NCBI RefSeq assembly: GCF_000717025.1 | Contig: NZ_JNXG01000002.1 | Coordinates: 1,116,001-1,180,000 of the forward strand | Direction: 5' to 3' | From: Streptomyces atroolivaceus | GTDB lineage: Bacteria; Actinomycetota; Actinomycetes; Streptomycetales; Streptomycetaceae | DNA: 64,000 bases | Shown: positions 7,953 to 15,444 of the stretch, in pieces | Numbering within the stretch: the stretch's first letter is position 1 | Layout: every line of letters begins with the position of its first letter | Translations under genes and position numbers: made by a program | The notes under the pieces: model-generated | The model's database searches: none | The model's input: only the letters and a program-made list of their open reading frames with translations | Told to the model about the DNA's origin: nothing

Positions 7953-9302
7953 ATGCCGAGTGACACCACCTCCCCGGCGGGTACACCCCGCGAAGAGCCC
8001 GCCGCCGAGGAGCTGTCCCCGGCCCTGCCCCCGGAGCGCGCATCCTCCTCCGGCCCGGGCGCCGCTCCGGGGGCGGACCCCGGGGGCGGGGGATACCGGG
8101 CCGTCTTCGCCGTACGGGAGTTCCGGCCGGTCTTCGCCGCGCACCTGCTCTCCCTCCTCGGCGTGGTCGTCAGCGAGCTGGCGCTCACCGTGCTCGTCTA
8201 CGACCTCACCGGCTCACCCCTGCTGTCCGCCCTCACCCTCGCGCTCGGCTTCCTTCCCTACGCCGTGGGCGGCACGCTCTTCGCCGGGGTCGCCGACCGG
8301 TACCCCGCCCGACGGGTCCTCGTCACCTGCGACCTGATCTGCGCAGGCTGCGTCGCCTTGATGGTGCTCCCCGGCACCCCCGTCGCAGGGCTCCTCGCGC
8401 TGCGGTGCCTCGTGGCAGCGGTGGCGCCCGTCTTCACCGGGACACGGACGGCGGCCCTCACCGACATCCTCGGCGAGGGCGAGCTCTACGTCCTCGGGCG
8501 TTCACTGCTGCGCCTGGTGTCGCAGAGCGCCCTCTTCGCCGGTTTCGGCGCCGGCGGGCTGCTGCTCACGGCCATGTCCCCGCGCGGGGCGATCACGGTC
8601 ACCGTGGCGACGTTCCTCGGCTCGGCGGCGATCCTGCGCCTCGGCACCCGGGACCGGCCCGCCCGCGCGGGAGGCGGCGGCGGGGGCGCGCTGCTGGCGG
8701 AGTCGCTCGCCGGGGCACGAGCCGTCCTGGGCGACCGCCGAATCGGTGGACTGCTCCTGCTCTTCTGGGTGCCGGCCTTCTTCGTGGTGGTCCCGGAGGC
8801 CCTGGCCGCGCCGTACGTGGACGCCATCGGCGCGGGCCCCGCCGCCCTCGGAGTGCTGATGTGCTCGACGGCGGCCGGTCACATCGGTGCGGAGCTGTAC
8901 GTGGGTACCGTCCTCGGCCCCCGCGCCCGGAGCCGGATCGTGCTGCCGGCCGCCGCCCTCGGCCTGCTGCCCCTCGTGCTGTACGCGTTCCGCCCGGGCA
9001 TGGTCCTGGCCGTCACGGCTCTCGTGTTCGCCGGGGCCGGGGCGGCGTACGTCATCGGGCTCGACCAGTGGTTCGTCCAGGCGGTCCCCGAGCACCTGCG
9101 GGGGCGGGCCATGACCGTTCTCACGGCCGGCCTGATGACGGTCCAGGGCCTCGGTATGGCCCTCGCGGGAGTGGCCGCGGAGTTCTTCCCCGTGCACCAG
9201 GTGGTCGCGTACTCGGGAGTGGCGGGCACCGCCTGCACGCTTCTGGTGGTCGCGGAGGTGCGTAGAACGCGTGTCCGGTACCGAAGTGCGAGACGGGGCT
9301 GA
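7953..9302 (+). CDS. Major facilitator superfamily transporter
   Basis: A 449-residue protein with a long hydrophilic N-terminus (about 45 residues, Pro/Ala/Glu-rich) and about 12 membrane helices. The loop after helix 2 reads AGVADRYPARRVLVTCD, the MFS motif A (G-x-x-x-D-R-x-x-R-R). A second half-motif, PEHLRGRAMTVLTAG, occurs in the central and later part. It resembles drug/macrolide efflux MFS proteins, and divergence from an ArsR-like regulator supports an inducible exporter. Substrate unknown. Confidence 0.88.
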   Translation: MPSDTTSPAGTPREEPAAEELSPALPPERASSSGPGAAPGADPGGGGYRAVFAVREFRPVFAAHLLSLLGVVVSELALTVLVYDLTGSPLLSALTLALGFLPYAVGGTLFAGVADRYPARRVLVTCDLICAGCVALMVLPGTPVAGLLALRCLVAAVAPVFTGTRTAALTDILGEGELYVLGRSLLRLVSQSALFAGFGAGGLLLTAMSPRGAITVTVATFLGSAAILRLGTRDRPARAGGGGGGALLAESLAGARAVLGDRRIGGLLLLFWVPAFFVVVPEALAAPYVDAIGAGPAALGVLMCSTAAGHIGAELYVGTVLGPRARSRIVLPAAALGLLPLVLYAFRPGMVLAVTALVFAGAGAAYVIGLDQWFVQAVPEHLRGRAMTVLTAGLMTVQGLGMALAGVAAEFFPVHQVVAYSGVAGTACTLLVVAEVRRTRVRYRSARRG

Positions 9303-9333
9303 CCGCGGGGTGGGCAGTGGATAAGGTCGTGGC

Positions 9334-9843
9334 GTGCCGAAGCCGCTCAGCCTCCCCTTCGATCCCATCGCCCGCGCCGAGGAACTCTGGCACCGGCGCT
9401 GGGGGCCGGTGCCCTCCATGGGGGCGATCACGTCGATCATGCGTGCGCAGCAGATCCTGCTCGCGGAGGTGGACGCGGTGGTCAAGCCGTACGGGCTGAC
9501 CTTCGCCCGGTACGAGGCGCTGGTCCTGCTCACCTTCTCGCAGGCCGGTGAGCTGCCGATGTCCAAGATCGGCGAACGCCTGATGGTGCACCCCACCTCG
9601 GTGACGAACACCGTGGACCGGCTGGTGCGCTCGGGACTGGTCGACAAGCGTCCCAACCCGAACGACGGGCGCGGGACCCTGGCCTCCATCACGGACAAGG
9701 GGCGTGAGGTCGTCGAGGCGGCCAGCCAGGACCTCATGGCGATGGACTTCGGGCTGGGGGCGTACGACGAGGAGGAGTGCGCCGAGATCTTCGCGATGCT
9801 CCGGCCCCTGCGGGTGGCCGCGCAGGACTTCGAGGACAAGTAG
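9334..9843 (+). CDS. MarR-family transcriptional regulator
   Basis: A 169-residue regulator starting at GTG. The winged helix includes LPMSKIGERLMVHPTSVTNT, VDRLVRSGLVDK and the wing PNDGRGTLASITDKG. The N-terminal helix begins with HRRWGPVPSMGAITSIMRAQ. The gene lies 31 bases after the MFS gene and precedes a DUF3817 gene and icmA. It could therefore control the exporter or the downstream genes; nothing in the sequence decides between these. Confidence 0.88.
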   Translation: MPKPLSLPFDPIARAEELWHRRWGPVPSMGAITSIMRAQQILLAEVDAVVKPYGLTFARYEALVLLTFSQAGELPMSKIGERLMVHPTSVTNTVDRLVRSGLVDKRPNPNDGRGTLASITDKGREVVEAASQDLMAMDFGLGAYDEEECAEIFAMLRPLRVAAQDFEDK

Positions 9844-9898
9844 CCGCGAGGACGGGGTGCTGCAAGATCGCCCCGGCCGCCCGGTTACGCTCGATGCC

Positions 9899-10231
9899 AT
9901 GAAACGCAGCGTGCTGACCCGCTATCGGGTGATGGCCTACGTCACCGCCGTCATGTTGATGATCCTGTGCGTGTGCATGGTCTTCAAGTACGGATTCGAC
10001 ACCGGCGAGAGCCTGACCTTCGCGGTCTCGCAGCTCCACGGCGTCCTGTTCATCATCTACCTGATCTTCGCCTTCGACCTCGGTTCCAAGGCGAAGTGGC
10101 CGATCGGCAAGCTGCTCTGGGTGCTGGTCTCCGGCACGATCCCGACGGCCGCGTTCTTCGTCGAGCGCAAGGTCGTCCGGGAGGTCGAGCCGCTGATCAC
10201 CGACGGCTCCGCCCAGGCCGTCAAGGTCTGA
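9899..10231 (+). CDS. DUF3817 small membrane protein (copy 2)
   Basis: A 110-residue paralogue of the protein at 4549-4899. It has three membrane helices and the same central signature, HGVLFIIYLIFAFDLGSKAKWPIGK. The ATG at 9899 is chosen because it gives a helix starting near residue 10 and the expected length. It lies 55 bases after the MarR gene and is followed by a terminator-like hairpin. Function unknown. Confidence 0.85.
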   Translation: MKRSVLTRYRVMAYVTAVMLMILCVCMVFKYGFDTGESLTFAVSQLHGVLFIIYLIFAFDLGSKAKWPIGKLLWVLVSGTIPTAAFFVERKVVREVEPLITDGSAQAVKV

Positions 10232-10244
10232 CCGGAAGGACCCG

Positions 10245-10274
10245 AACCGCCCCGCGCGAAGCGCAGGGCGGTTT
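10245..10274 (+). terminator. Terminator-like hairpin after DUF3817 copy 2
   Basis: Arms AACCGCCC and GGGCGGTT are separated by a GC-rich loop and followed by T residues. It insulates the upstream genes from the icmA promoter. Confidence 0.65.
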
Positions 10275-10283
10275 GCCGTCGAC

Positions 10284-10307
10284 ATTTACTAGGACGTCCT
10301 AGTAAAT
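10284..10307. promoter_or_regulatory. Perfect 24-bp palindrome in the icmA promoter
   Basis: A perfect palindrome whose left half is ATTTACTAGGAC, ending 7 nt before the icmA ATG. It is AT-rich at its edges in a very GC-rich region and has the form of a TetR-type operator. Binding within this distance of the start would block transcription or initiation. Confidence 0.8.
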
Positions 10308-10314
10308 TTGTTCC

Positions 10315-12015
10315 ATGGACGCTCACGCGATCGAGGAAGGCCGCCGCCGCTGGCAGGCCCGTTACGACAAGGCCCGCAAGCGCGACGCGGACTTCACCAC
10401 GCTCTCCGGGGACCCGGTGGATCCCGTGTACGGGCCCCGCCCCGGCGACACGTACGAGGGGTTCGAACGGATCGGCTGGCCCGGCGAGTACCCCTTCACC
10501 CGCGGCCTCCACCCCACCGGCTACCGGGGCCGCACCTGGACCATCCGCCAGTTCGCCGGCTTCGGCAACGCCCAGCAGACCAACGAGCGGTACAAGTCCA
10601 TCCTGGCCAACGGCGGCGGCGGACTCAGCGTCGCCTTCGACATGCCGACCCTGATGGGCCGGGACTCCGACGACCCCCGCGCGCTCGGCGAGGTCGGCCA
10701 CTGCGGCGTCGCCATCGACTCCGCCGCCGACATGGAGGTCCTGTTCCAGGGCATCCCGCTGGGCGACGTCACCACCTCGATGACGATCAGCGGGCCCGCG
10801 GTCCCCGTCTTCTGCATGTACCTGGTCGCCGCGGAGCGCCAGGGCGTCGACCCGGCCGTGCTCAACGGCACGCTTCAGACCGACATCTTCAAGGAGTACA
10901 TCGCGCAGAAGGAGTGGCTCTTCCAGCCCGAACCCCATCTGCGCCTCATCGGCGACCTGATGGAGCACTGCGCCCGCGACATCCCCGCCTACAAGCCGCT
11001 CTCGGTCTCCGGCTACCACATCCGCGAGGCCGGAGCCACGGCCGCGCAGGAGCTCGCGTACACCCTCGCCGACGGTTTCGGGTACGTGGAGCTCGGCCTC
11101 TCCCGCGGTATGGACGTCGACACCTTCGCTCCCGGACTCTCCTTCTTCTTCGACGCGCACCTCGACTTCTTCGAGGAGATCGCCAAGTTCCGTGCCGCCC
11201 GCCGGATCTGGGCCCGCTGGATGAAGGAGACGTACGGCGCGAGGACCGACAAGGCGCAGTGGCTCCGGTTCCACACCCAGACCGCAGGCGTCTCGCTCAC
11301 CGCCCAGCAGCCGTACAACAACGTCGTACGCACCGCGGTGGAGGCGCTGTCCGCCGTCCTCGGCGGTACCAACTCCCTGCACACCAACGCCCTGGACGAG
11401 ACGCTCGCCCTCCCCTCCGAGCAGGCCGCCGAGATCGCGCTGCGCACCCAGCAGGTGCTGATGGAGGAGACCGGTGTCGCCAACGTCGCCGACCCGCTGG
11501 GCGGTTCCTGGTACGTCGAGCAGCTGACCGACCGCATCGAGGCCGACGCCGAGAAGATCTTCGAACAGATCAGGGAGCGCGGCACCCGTGCGCACCCGGA
11601 CGGCAAGCACCCCATCGGGCCGATGACCTCGGGAATCCTGCGGGGCATCGAGGACGGCTGGTTCACCGGTGAGACCGCCGAATCCGCCTTCCGGTACCAG
11701 CAGTCGCTGGAGAAGGGCGAGAAACGGGTCGTCGGCGTCAACGTCCACCACGGGTCCGTCACCGGCGACCTGGAGATCCTGCGGGTCAGCCACGAGGTCG
11801 AGCGTGACCAGGTGCGTGAGCTCGCGGGGCGCAAGGAGGGCCGCGAGGACGGGAAGGTCCGCGGCGCGCTGGACGCGATGCTGGCCGCCGCACGCGACGG
11901 CTCGAACATGATCGGACCGATGATGGAGGCCGTGCGGGCGGAGGCGACCCTCGGCGAGATCTGCGGGGTGCTGCGCGACGAGTGGGGCGTCTACACGGAG
12001 CCGCCCGGTTTCTGA
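10315..12015 (+). CDS. icmA: Isobutyryl-CoA mutase large subunit
   Basis: A 566-residue B12-dependent acyl-CoA mutase catalytic subunit. It interconverts isobutyryl-CoA and n-butyryl-CoA and links valine breakdown to fatty-acid and polyketide precursors. Visible family motifs include RQFAGFGNAQQTNERYKSIL, GLSVAFDMPTLMGRDSDDP, GDVTTSMTISGPA, LSVSGYHIREAGATAAQEL and TAGVSLTAQQPYNN. The length matches known IcmA proteins. Methylmalonyl-CoA mutase would normally carry Tyr where this has Phe in the FGN-type substrate loop. There is no cobalamin-binding domain (no DxHxxG), as expected for IcmA, whose partner IcmB is not in this window. A 24-bp palindrome covers its promoter. Confidence 0.93.
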   Translation: MDAHAIEEGRRRWQARYDKARKRDADFTTLSGDPVDPVYGPRPGDTYEGFERIGWPGEYPFTRGLHPTGYRGRTWTIRQFAGFGNAQQTNERYKSILANGGGGLSVAFDMPTLMGRDSDDPRALGEVGHCGVAIDSAADMEVLFQGIPLGDVTTSMTISGPAVPVFCMYLVAAERQGVDPAVLNGTLQTDIFKEYIAQKEWLFQPEPHLRLIGDLMEHCARDIPAYKPLSVSGYHIREAGATAAQELAYTLADGFGYVELGLSRGMDVDTFAPGLSFFFDAHLDFFEEIAKFRAARRIWARWMKETYGARTDKAQWLRFHTQTAGVSLTAQQPYNNVVRTAVEALSAVLGGTNSLHTNALDETLALPSEQAAEIALRTQQVLMEETGVANVADPLGGSWYVEQLTDRIEADAEKIFEQIRERGTRAHPDGKHPIGPMTSGILRGIEDGWFTGETAESAFRYQQSLEKGEKRVVGVNVHHGSVTGDLEILRVSHEVERDQVRELAGRKEGREDGKVRGALDAMLAAARDGSNMIGPMMEAVRAEATLGEICGVLRDEWGVYTEPPGF

Positions 12016-12084
12016 CCGGCGGGCGGGGACGCCGACACGGAGCCGCCCGGTCGCCGCCCGGGGCGTGAGCACGGAGCCGCCGGG
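11993..12084. repeat. Three spaced copies of the icmA 3' end sequence
   Basis: The sequence ACACGGAGCCGCCCGGT at 11993-12009 (codons for the last residues of IcmA) recurs exactly at 12035-12051 and nearly so at 12070-12084, with a period near 35-42 bases. This again looks like short tandem duplication around a stop codon. Confidence 0.75.
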
Positions 12085-12158
12085 CTCCGGCCCGCGGTCC
12101 GGTCACGCGACCGTGTCCACCGGCTTCCGGCCGGCGGGACCTCCGCTCAGGGGTCCCC

Positions 12159-12803
12159 TCAGGTCCCGGTACGCCGCCCCGCCGCCGCGGCACCCAGCCC
12201 GCAGAGCAGCAGCACCGTGAAGCGCCGGGCCCAGTCGGTGTCGACGGTCTCGGCGCTCACCAGCGTCCGGTGCACCACGGCCCCGGCGATCACGTCGAAG
12301 ATCAGGTCGGCGGTGCGTGCCGCCACCACCGCGTCCGGCTCGGTGGGCAGTTCGCCGCGCCGCTGCGCCCGCTCCCGCCCCTGGAGGACGAGGTGCTTCT
12401 GCCGGGCCACGATGGAGTCGCGTATGCGGTCCCGCAGAGCCTCGTCCCGCGTCGACTCGGCGACCACGGCCATCAGTGCCGTCTTGGTCTCCGGCCGTTC
12501 CAGCAGGGCGGCGAACTGGAGGACCACGGCCTCCACATCGGCCGCGAGGCTGCCGAGGTCGGGCAGCTCCAGTTCGTCGAAGAGGACGGCCACGGCATCG
12601 ACCACCAGCTCGTTCTTGCCGGCCCAGCGGCGGTAGAGAGTCGTCTTGGCGACCCCCGCCCGCGTCGCCACATCGCCCATCGTCAGCTTCGACCATCCGA
12701 GGTCGACCAGCGACGCACGGGTCGCCTCCAGGATCGCGGCATCGGCCTCGGCACTGCGGGGACGTCCGGACCGGGCGGGTTCCATGGGGCTGCGGCTCAG
12801 CAT
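12159..12803 (-). CDS. TetR-family transcriptional regulator
   Basis: I take ATG 12803 as the start (214 residues); ATG 12785 is also possible. The N-terminal helix-turn-helix is clear: AAILEATRASLVDLGWSKLT, then MGDVATRAGVAKTTLYRRW and GKNELVVDAVA. The C-terminal helices form a TetR_C-type ligand domain (LMAVVAESTRDEALRDRIRD). A 12-bp palindrome lies about 10 bases upstream of the start and probably mediates autorepression. It is convergent with icmA, so it may or may not bind the icmA palindrome; the two sites differ in sequence. Ligand unknown. Confidence 0.88.
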   Translation of the reverse strand: MLSRSPMEPARSGRPRSAEADAAILEATRASLVDLGWSKLTMGDVATRAGVAKTTLYRRWAGKNELVVDAVAVLFDELELPDLGSLAADVEAVVLQFAALLERPETKTALMAVVAESTRDEALRDRIRDSIVARQKHLVLQGRERAQRRGELPTEPDAVVAARTADLIFDVIAGAVVHRTLVSAETVDTDWARRFTVLLLCGLGAAAAGRRTGT

Positions 12804-12813
12804 GCGGCGACCA

Positions 12814-12825
12814 TACCGGCCGGTA
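12814..12825. promoter_or_regulatory. Palindrome upstream of tetR (probable autoregulatory operator)
   Basis: The perfect 12-bp palindrome TACCGGCCGGTA lies 11 bases before the tetR ATG. TetR regulators commonly bind such sites to repress themselves. Confidence 0.6.
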
Positions 12826-12898
12826 AGTAGTGCTGACCGGCCCCGGAGCCCGTGAGACAGATCACCGCGCGCTCTTGCCCCGGAGGGGGGCCGGACAG

Positions 12899-12921
12899 TT
12901 ACGCTACGACCCGTAGCGTAA
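12899..12921. promoter_or_regulatory. Strong dyad: 10-bp arms, 3-bp centre
   Basis: The arm TTACGCTACG is followed by ACC and the exact inverse CGTAGCGTAA. It lies 200 bases upstream of the thioredoxin-TPR start and about 96 bases upstream of tetR, so either gene could be its target. The short centre and AT-containing arms suggest a protein-binding site rather than a terminator. Confidence 0.7.
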
Positions 12922-13120
12922 GAAGCGACGGCTCGTCCGTCGTGGCGCGACGACCGATCGACAGCCACAGGTGCCGGATGGGGATCCGGCTCCGAACACG
13001 GGGTTTTCAGGGCCTCGGAACCGTTTCCGTCCGCGCGCCGCGCACACCGGCGTGGCTGTGGACGGAGGCGGTTCGCGGATCGCTTTCCGGAACAGTGCGC
13101 GCAGGGGGGAGGATGTACGT

Positions 13121-14098
13121 ATGCAGCCTAGGAACATGTCCATGAGCGGTGTCGTCGACCTCGCCGCTGTGAAGGCGGCCGGCGACGCCAAGGCGAAGGC
13201 GGAGCAGGCCCGCGCGGAGTCCGCCCGGCAGGGGGGCGCCGGTGCCGTGTCACCCGCCTCCCTGGTGATCGACGTCGATGAGGCGGGCTTCGAGACCGAC
13301 GTCCTCCAGCGCTCCACCGAAGTCCCCGTCGTCATCGACTTCTGGGCGGAGTGGTGCGAGCCGTGCAAGCAGCTCGGCCCTCTCCTGGAGCGACTCGCCG
13401 CCGAGTACAACGGCCGCTTCGTGCTGGCCAAGGTCGATGTCGACGCCAATCAGATGCTGATGCAGCAGTTCGGGATCCAGGGCATCCCCGCGGTCTTCGC
13501 GGTGGTGGCCGGACAGGCCCTCCCGCTCTTCCAGGGCGCGGCCCCCGAAAGCCAGATCCGCCAGACGCTGGACCAGCTGATCCAGGTCGGCGAGGAGCGT
13601 TTCGGTCTCACCGGGATCACCGTCGACCCGGACGCCGGAGCCGGGGACGCGGAGACCGCCCCGGCCGAGGTGCCCGCCGGACCGTACGACGCGCAGCTGG
13701 AAGCGGCCGCGCTGGCGCTGGACGCCAACGACTTCGCCGGCGCGGTCCAGGCGTACAGGAGCGTCCTGGCCGACGACCCGGCCAACACCGAGGCGAAGCT
13801 GGGGCTGGCCCAGGCCGAACTGCTGGGCCGCGTGGCGGGGATGGACCCGCAGCAGGTCCGCAAGGAGGCCGCGGAGAACCCGGCCGAGCCGGTGGCGCAG
13901 ATGGCCGCCGCCGACCTGGACCTCGTGGGCGGCCATGTCGAGGACGCCTTCGGGCGGCTCGTCGAGACGGTCCGCCGCAATTTCGGCGACGACCGCGATT
14001 CCGTACGGGTGCGGCTCCTGGAACTCTTCGAGGTGATCGGCCCCGACGACCCCCGGGTCGTCGCCGCCCGTACCGCCCTGGCGCGAGTCTTGTTCTGA
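13121..14098 (+). CDS. Thioredoxin-TPR protein (CnoX/YbbN-like)
   Basis: The ATG at 13121 has GGAGG 8 nt upstream and yields 325 residues. An N-terminal Ala/Lys-rich segment (to about 45) precedes a thioredoxin domain (about 50-155) with WCEPCK active site and the cis-Pro loop GIQGIPAVFAV. The C-terminal half (about 185-325) is helical TPR-like repeats, for example LAQAELLGRVAGMD and AAADLDLVGGHVEDAFGRLVE. E. coli YbbN/CnoX is a chaperone-linked holdase of this layout but lacks the CxxC motif. Here both Cys remain, so redox activity is possible. A terminator follows directly. Confidence 0.88.
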   Translation: MQPRNMSMSGVVDLAAVKAAGDAKAKAEQARAESARQGGAGAVSPASLVIDVDEAGFETDVLQRSTEVPVVIDFWAEWCEPCKQLGPLLERLAAEYNGRFVLAKVDVDANQMLMQQFGIQGIPAVFAVVAGQALPLFQGAAPESQIRQTLDQLIQVGEERFGLTGITVDPDAGAGDAETAPAEVPAGPYDAQLEAAALALDANDFAGAVQAYRSVLADDPANTEAKLGLAQAELLGRVAGMDPQQVRKEAAENPAEPVAQMAAADLDLVGGHVEDAFGRLVETVRRNFGDDRDSVRVRLLELFEVIGPDDPRVVAARTALARVLF

Positions 14099-14107
14099 TG
14101 TGACAAC

Positions 14108-14140
14108 ACGGCCGTGGAGCCCCTCGGGCGCCACGGCCGT
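14108..14140 (+). terminator. Terminator after the thioredoxin-TPR gene
   Basis: Perfect 10-bp arms ACGGCCGTGG and CCACGGCCGT around a 13-nt loop, followed by TTTT, 10 bases after the stop codon. Confidence 0.85.
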
Positions 14141-14202
14141 TTTCGCGGACGAACGACAATCCACGCATCCGCTTTACCAAAACTTGATAAAAGTACGTAG
14201 TG

Positions 14203-14215
14203 TTACTCGCAGTAA
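14203..14215. promoter_or_regulatory. TTACT/AGTAA dyad 1 upstream of the DUF6230 operon
   Basis: TTACT-CGC-AGTAA, an exact inverted repeat with a 3-bp centre. It resembles dyad 2 at 14330-14347. Confidence 0.5.
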
Positions 14216-14329
14216 ATCGCCTCCGGGTTTCTGTCCGGTTTCGGACTGTAATCCCGGCATTCGCACGCCCCTGGGGCGCCACCCTGTGTGGCCGGGCGGT
14301 ATCCCCCTGTCGCGTCCCGGTTATCGGGT

Positions 14330-14347
14330 CGTTACTAGTCAGTAACG
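14330..14347. promoter_or_regulatory. TTACT/AGTAA dyad 2 upstream of the DUF6230 operon
   Basis: Perfect 7-bp arms CGTTACT and AGTAACG with the 4-bp centre AGTC. It contains the same TTACT/AGTAA core as dyad 1, 127 bases away, which suggests two sites for one regulator. Confidence 0.6.
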
Positions 14348-14697
14348 ACCCCCCTTGTGTCACGGCCGCGAATGCACCACGATCGGCCACGCTCGGTCCA
14401 ATACCCGCCGGTCCGACGGCCAGTCGGCGCAGGTGGGTCTGTTGGTCCCCACCGGGTGGTCGGCGGCAGTGGCGCCGATCGCGGACAGGGGGGTTCCTGC
14501 CCCTGGGCAGGGCCTGTCCGAACCGGCAGCGCAGACGCGCTGCCAGTGGTTGTCGCTCGGGGGTGATCGCCGGTGATTCGGATGCGGTACGCGCCTCCGG
14601 TCCGGGCGCTCTCCTTCCCGAGGACGTAGCACTTCTCCCATCCCAGGGCGGGCACGATGCCCGTACCGGAGATGTACGTCCGAGAAGGAGGAAATAT

Positions 14698-15351
14698 ATG
14701 AGTTCGCAGGTTCGCGGTGGTACCAGATGGAAGCGTTTCGCTCTGGTCATGGTGCCGAGCGTCGTCGCGACCGCAGCAGTCGGCGTGGGCCTGGCACAGG
14801 GTGCGCTCGCCGCGTCGTTCAGCGTCTCCGGTCAGAGCTTCAAGGTCAGCACCGACAAGCTCGTCGGTGAGAACTTCGTCCAGTACGGCAGCGTCGCTGT
14901 CGGCAAGGACCTGAAGGGTAACGACGCGGCGCACCCGGTGGCCGTGTCGGGCTTCAGCAAGGCCACGATCACCAACATGTGCCAGTCGGTGGTCACGCCG
15001 AACCTGCCGCTGGGTCTGGGCAGTGTCAGCCTCCAGCTGAGCGCCGGCACGGACCCGAAGAAGCCGGTCCGGGCGACCAACCTCTACCTGGACGTCGCAC
15101 AGCTCGACGCCGACGCGTCGTTCGAGAACATCGACATCGGTGTCGCGGCGGGCTCCCTCAAGAAGCCCGGCAAGCCGGGCAGCATAGGCATCCAGCCCGG
15201 TACGGCGGCCAACGAGAACGGCTTCTCCCAGAGGGCCGACAGGGCCGTCCTGCGGGACGTGAAGCAGACGGCCTGGGCGACCACGGCCGGCACCTTCAAG
15301 CTCAGCAACCTGAGCCTGAAGCTGCACAAGGGCGTCAAGGAGTGCTTCTAG
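14698..15351 (+). CDS. DUF6230 family secreted protein
   Basis: A 217-residue protein with a strong AAGGAGGA ribosome binding site 7 nt before the ATG. A basic N-terminus and hydrophobic helix (FALVMVPSVVATAAVGVGLAQ), then GALAASFS, indicate export by a signal peptide or retention by an uncleaved anchor. The rest is beta-rich (FSVSGQSFKVSTDKLVG, FVQYGSVAVGKD, LYLDVAQLDADASFENIDIG) with two cysteines (MCQSV and the C-terminal ECF) that could form a disulfide. It has been annotated as a cholesterol esterase in some genomes, but I see no esterase catalytic motif such as GxSxG. The pairing with a DUF6114 gene is typical of Streptomyces. Function unknown. Confidence 0.85.
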   Translation: MSSQVRGGTRWKRFALVMVPSVVATAAVGVGLAQGALAASFSVSGQSFKVSTDKLVGENFVQYGSVAVGKDLKGNDAAHPVAVSGFSKATITNMCQSVVTPNLPLGLGSVSLQLSAGTDPKKPVRATNLYLDVAQLDADASFENIDIGVAAGSLKKPGKPGSIGIQPGTAANENGFSQRADRAVLRDVKQTAWATTAGTFKLSNLSLKLHKGVKECF

Positions 15352-15444
15352 CACTCGCCCCGGGTGGCCGGAGCCCCGTGAGGGCCTCCGGCTGCCCACC
15401 CCTTCTCTTCTCACAGCAGTACCGGTTCCAGGGAGCTGTTTTCC

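Larger units (their letters stand above)
12804..13120. other. Intergenic region between tetR and the thioredoxin-TPR gene
   Basis: This stretch of about 317 bases holds two dyads (entered separately) and no convincing gene. In-frame sequence upstream of the thioredoxin-TPR start is open but lacks a ribosome binding site and family similarity, so I read it as untranslated leader. Confidence 0.6.
14141..14697. other. Long leader/promoter region of the DUF6230 operon
   Basis: About 557 bases without a credible gene. It includes an AT-richer island at 14170-14220, with TTGATA at 14183-14188 as a possible -35 element, and two related TTACT/AGTAA dyads (entered separately). The last 60 bases carry the AAGGAGGA ribosome binding site. 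Confidence 0.6.

Noticed and set aside
10057..12072. 671-codon minus-strand open frame opposite icmA
   Set aside because: It is an antisense frame kept open by high GC. The plus strand encodes a complete, recognisable mutase.
12971..13120. N-terminal extension of the thioredoxin-TPR protein
   Set aside because: No ribosome binding site and atypical composition; ATG 13121 has GGAGG at the right spacing.
14698..15351. Cholesterol esterase activity for the DUF6230 protein
   Set aside because: No GxSxG or other hydrolase motif is present; that name appears to be a historical annotation.
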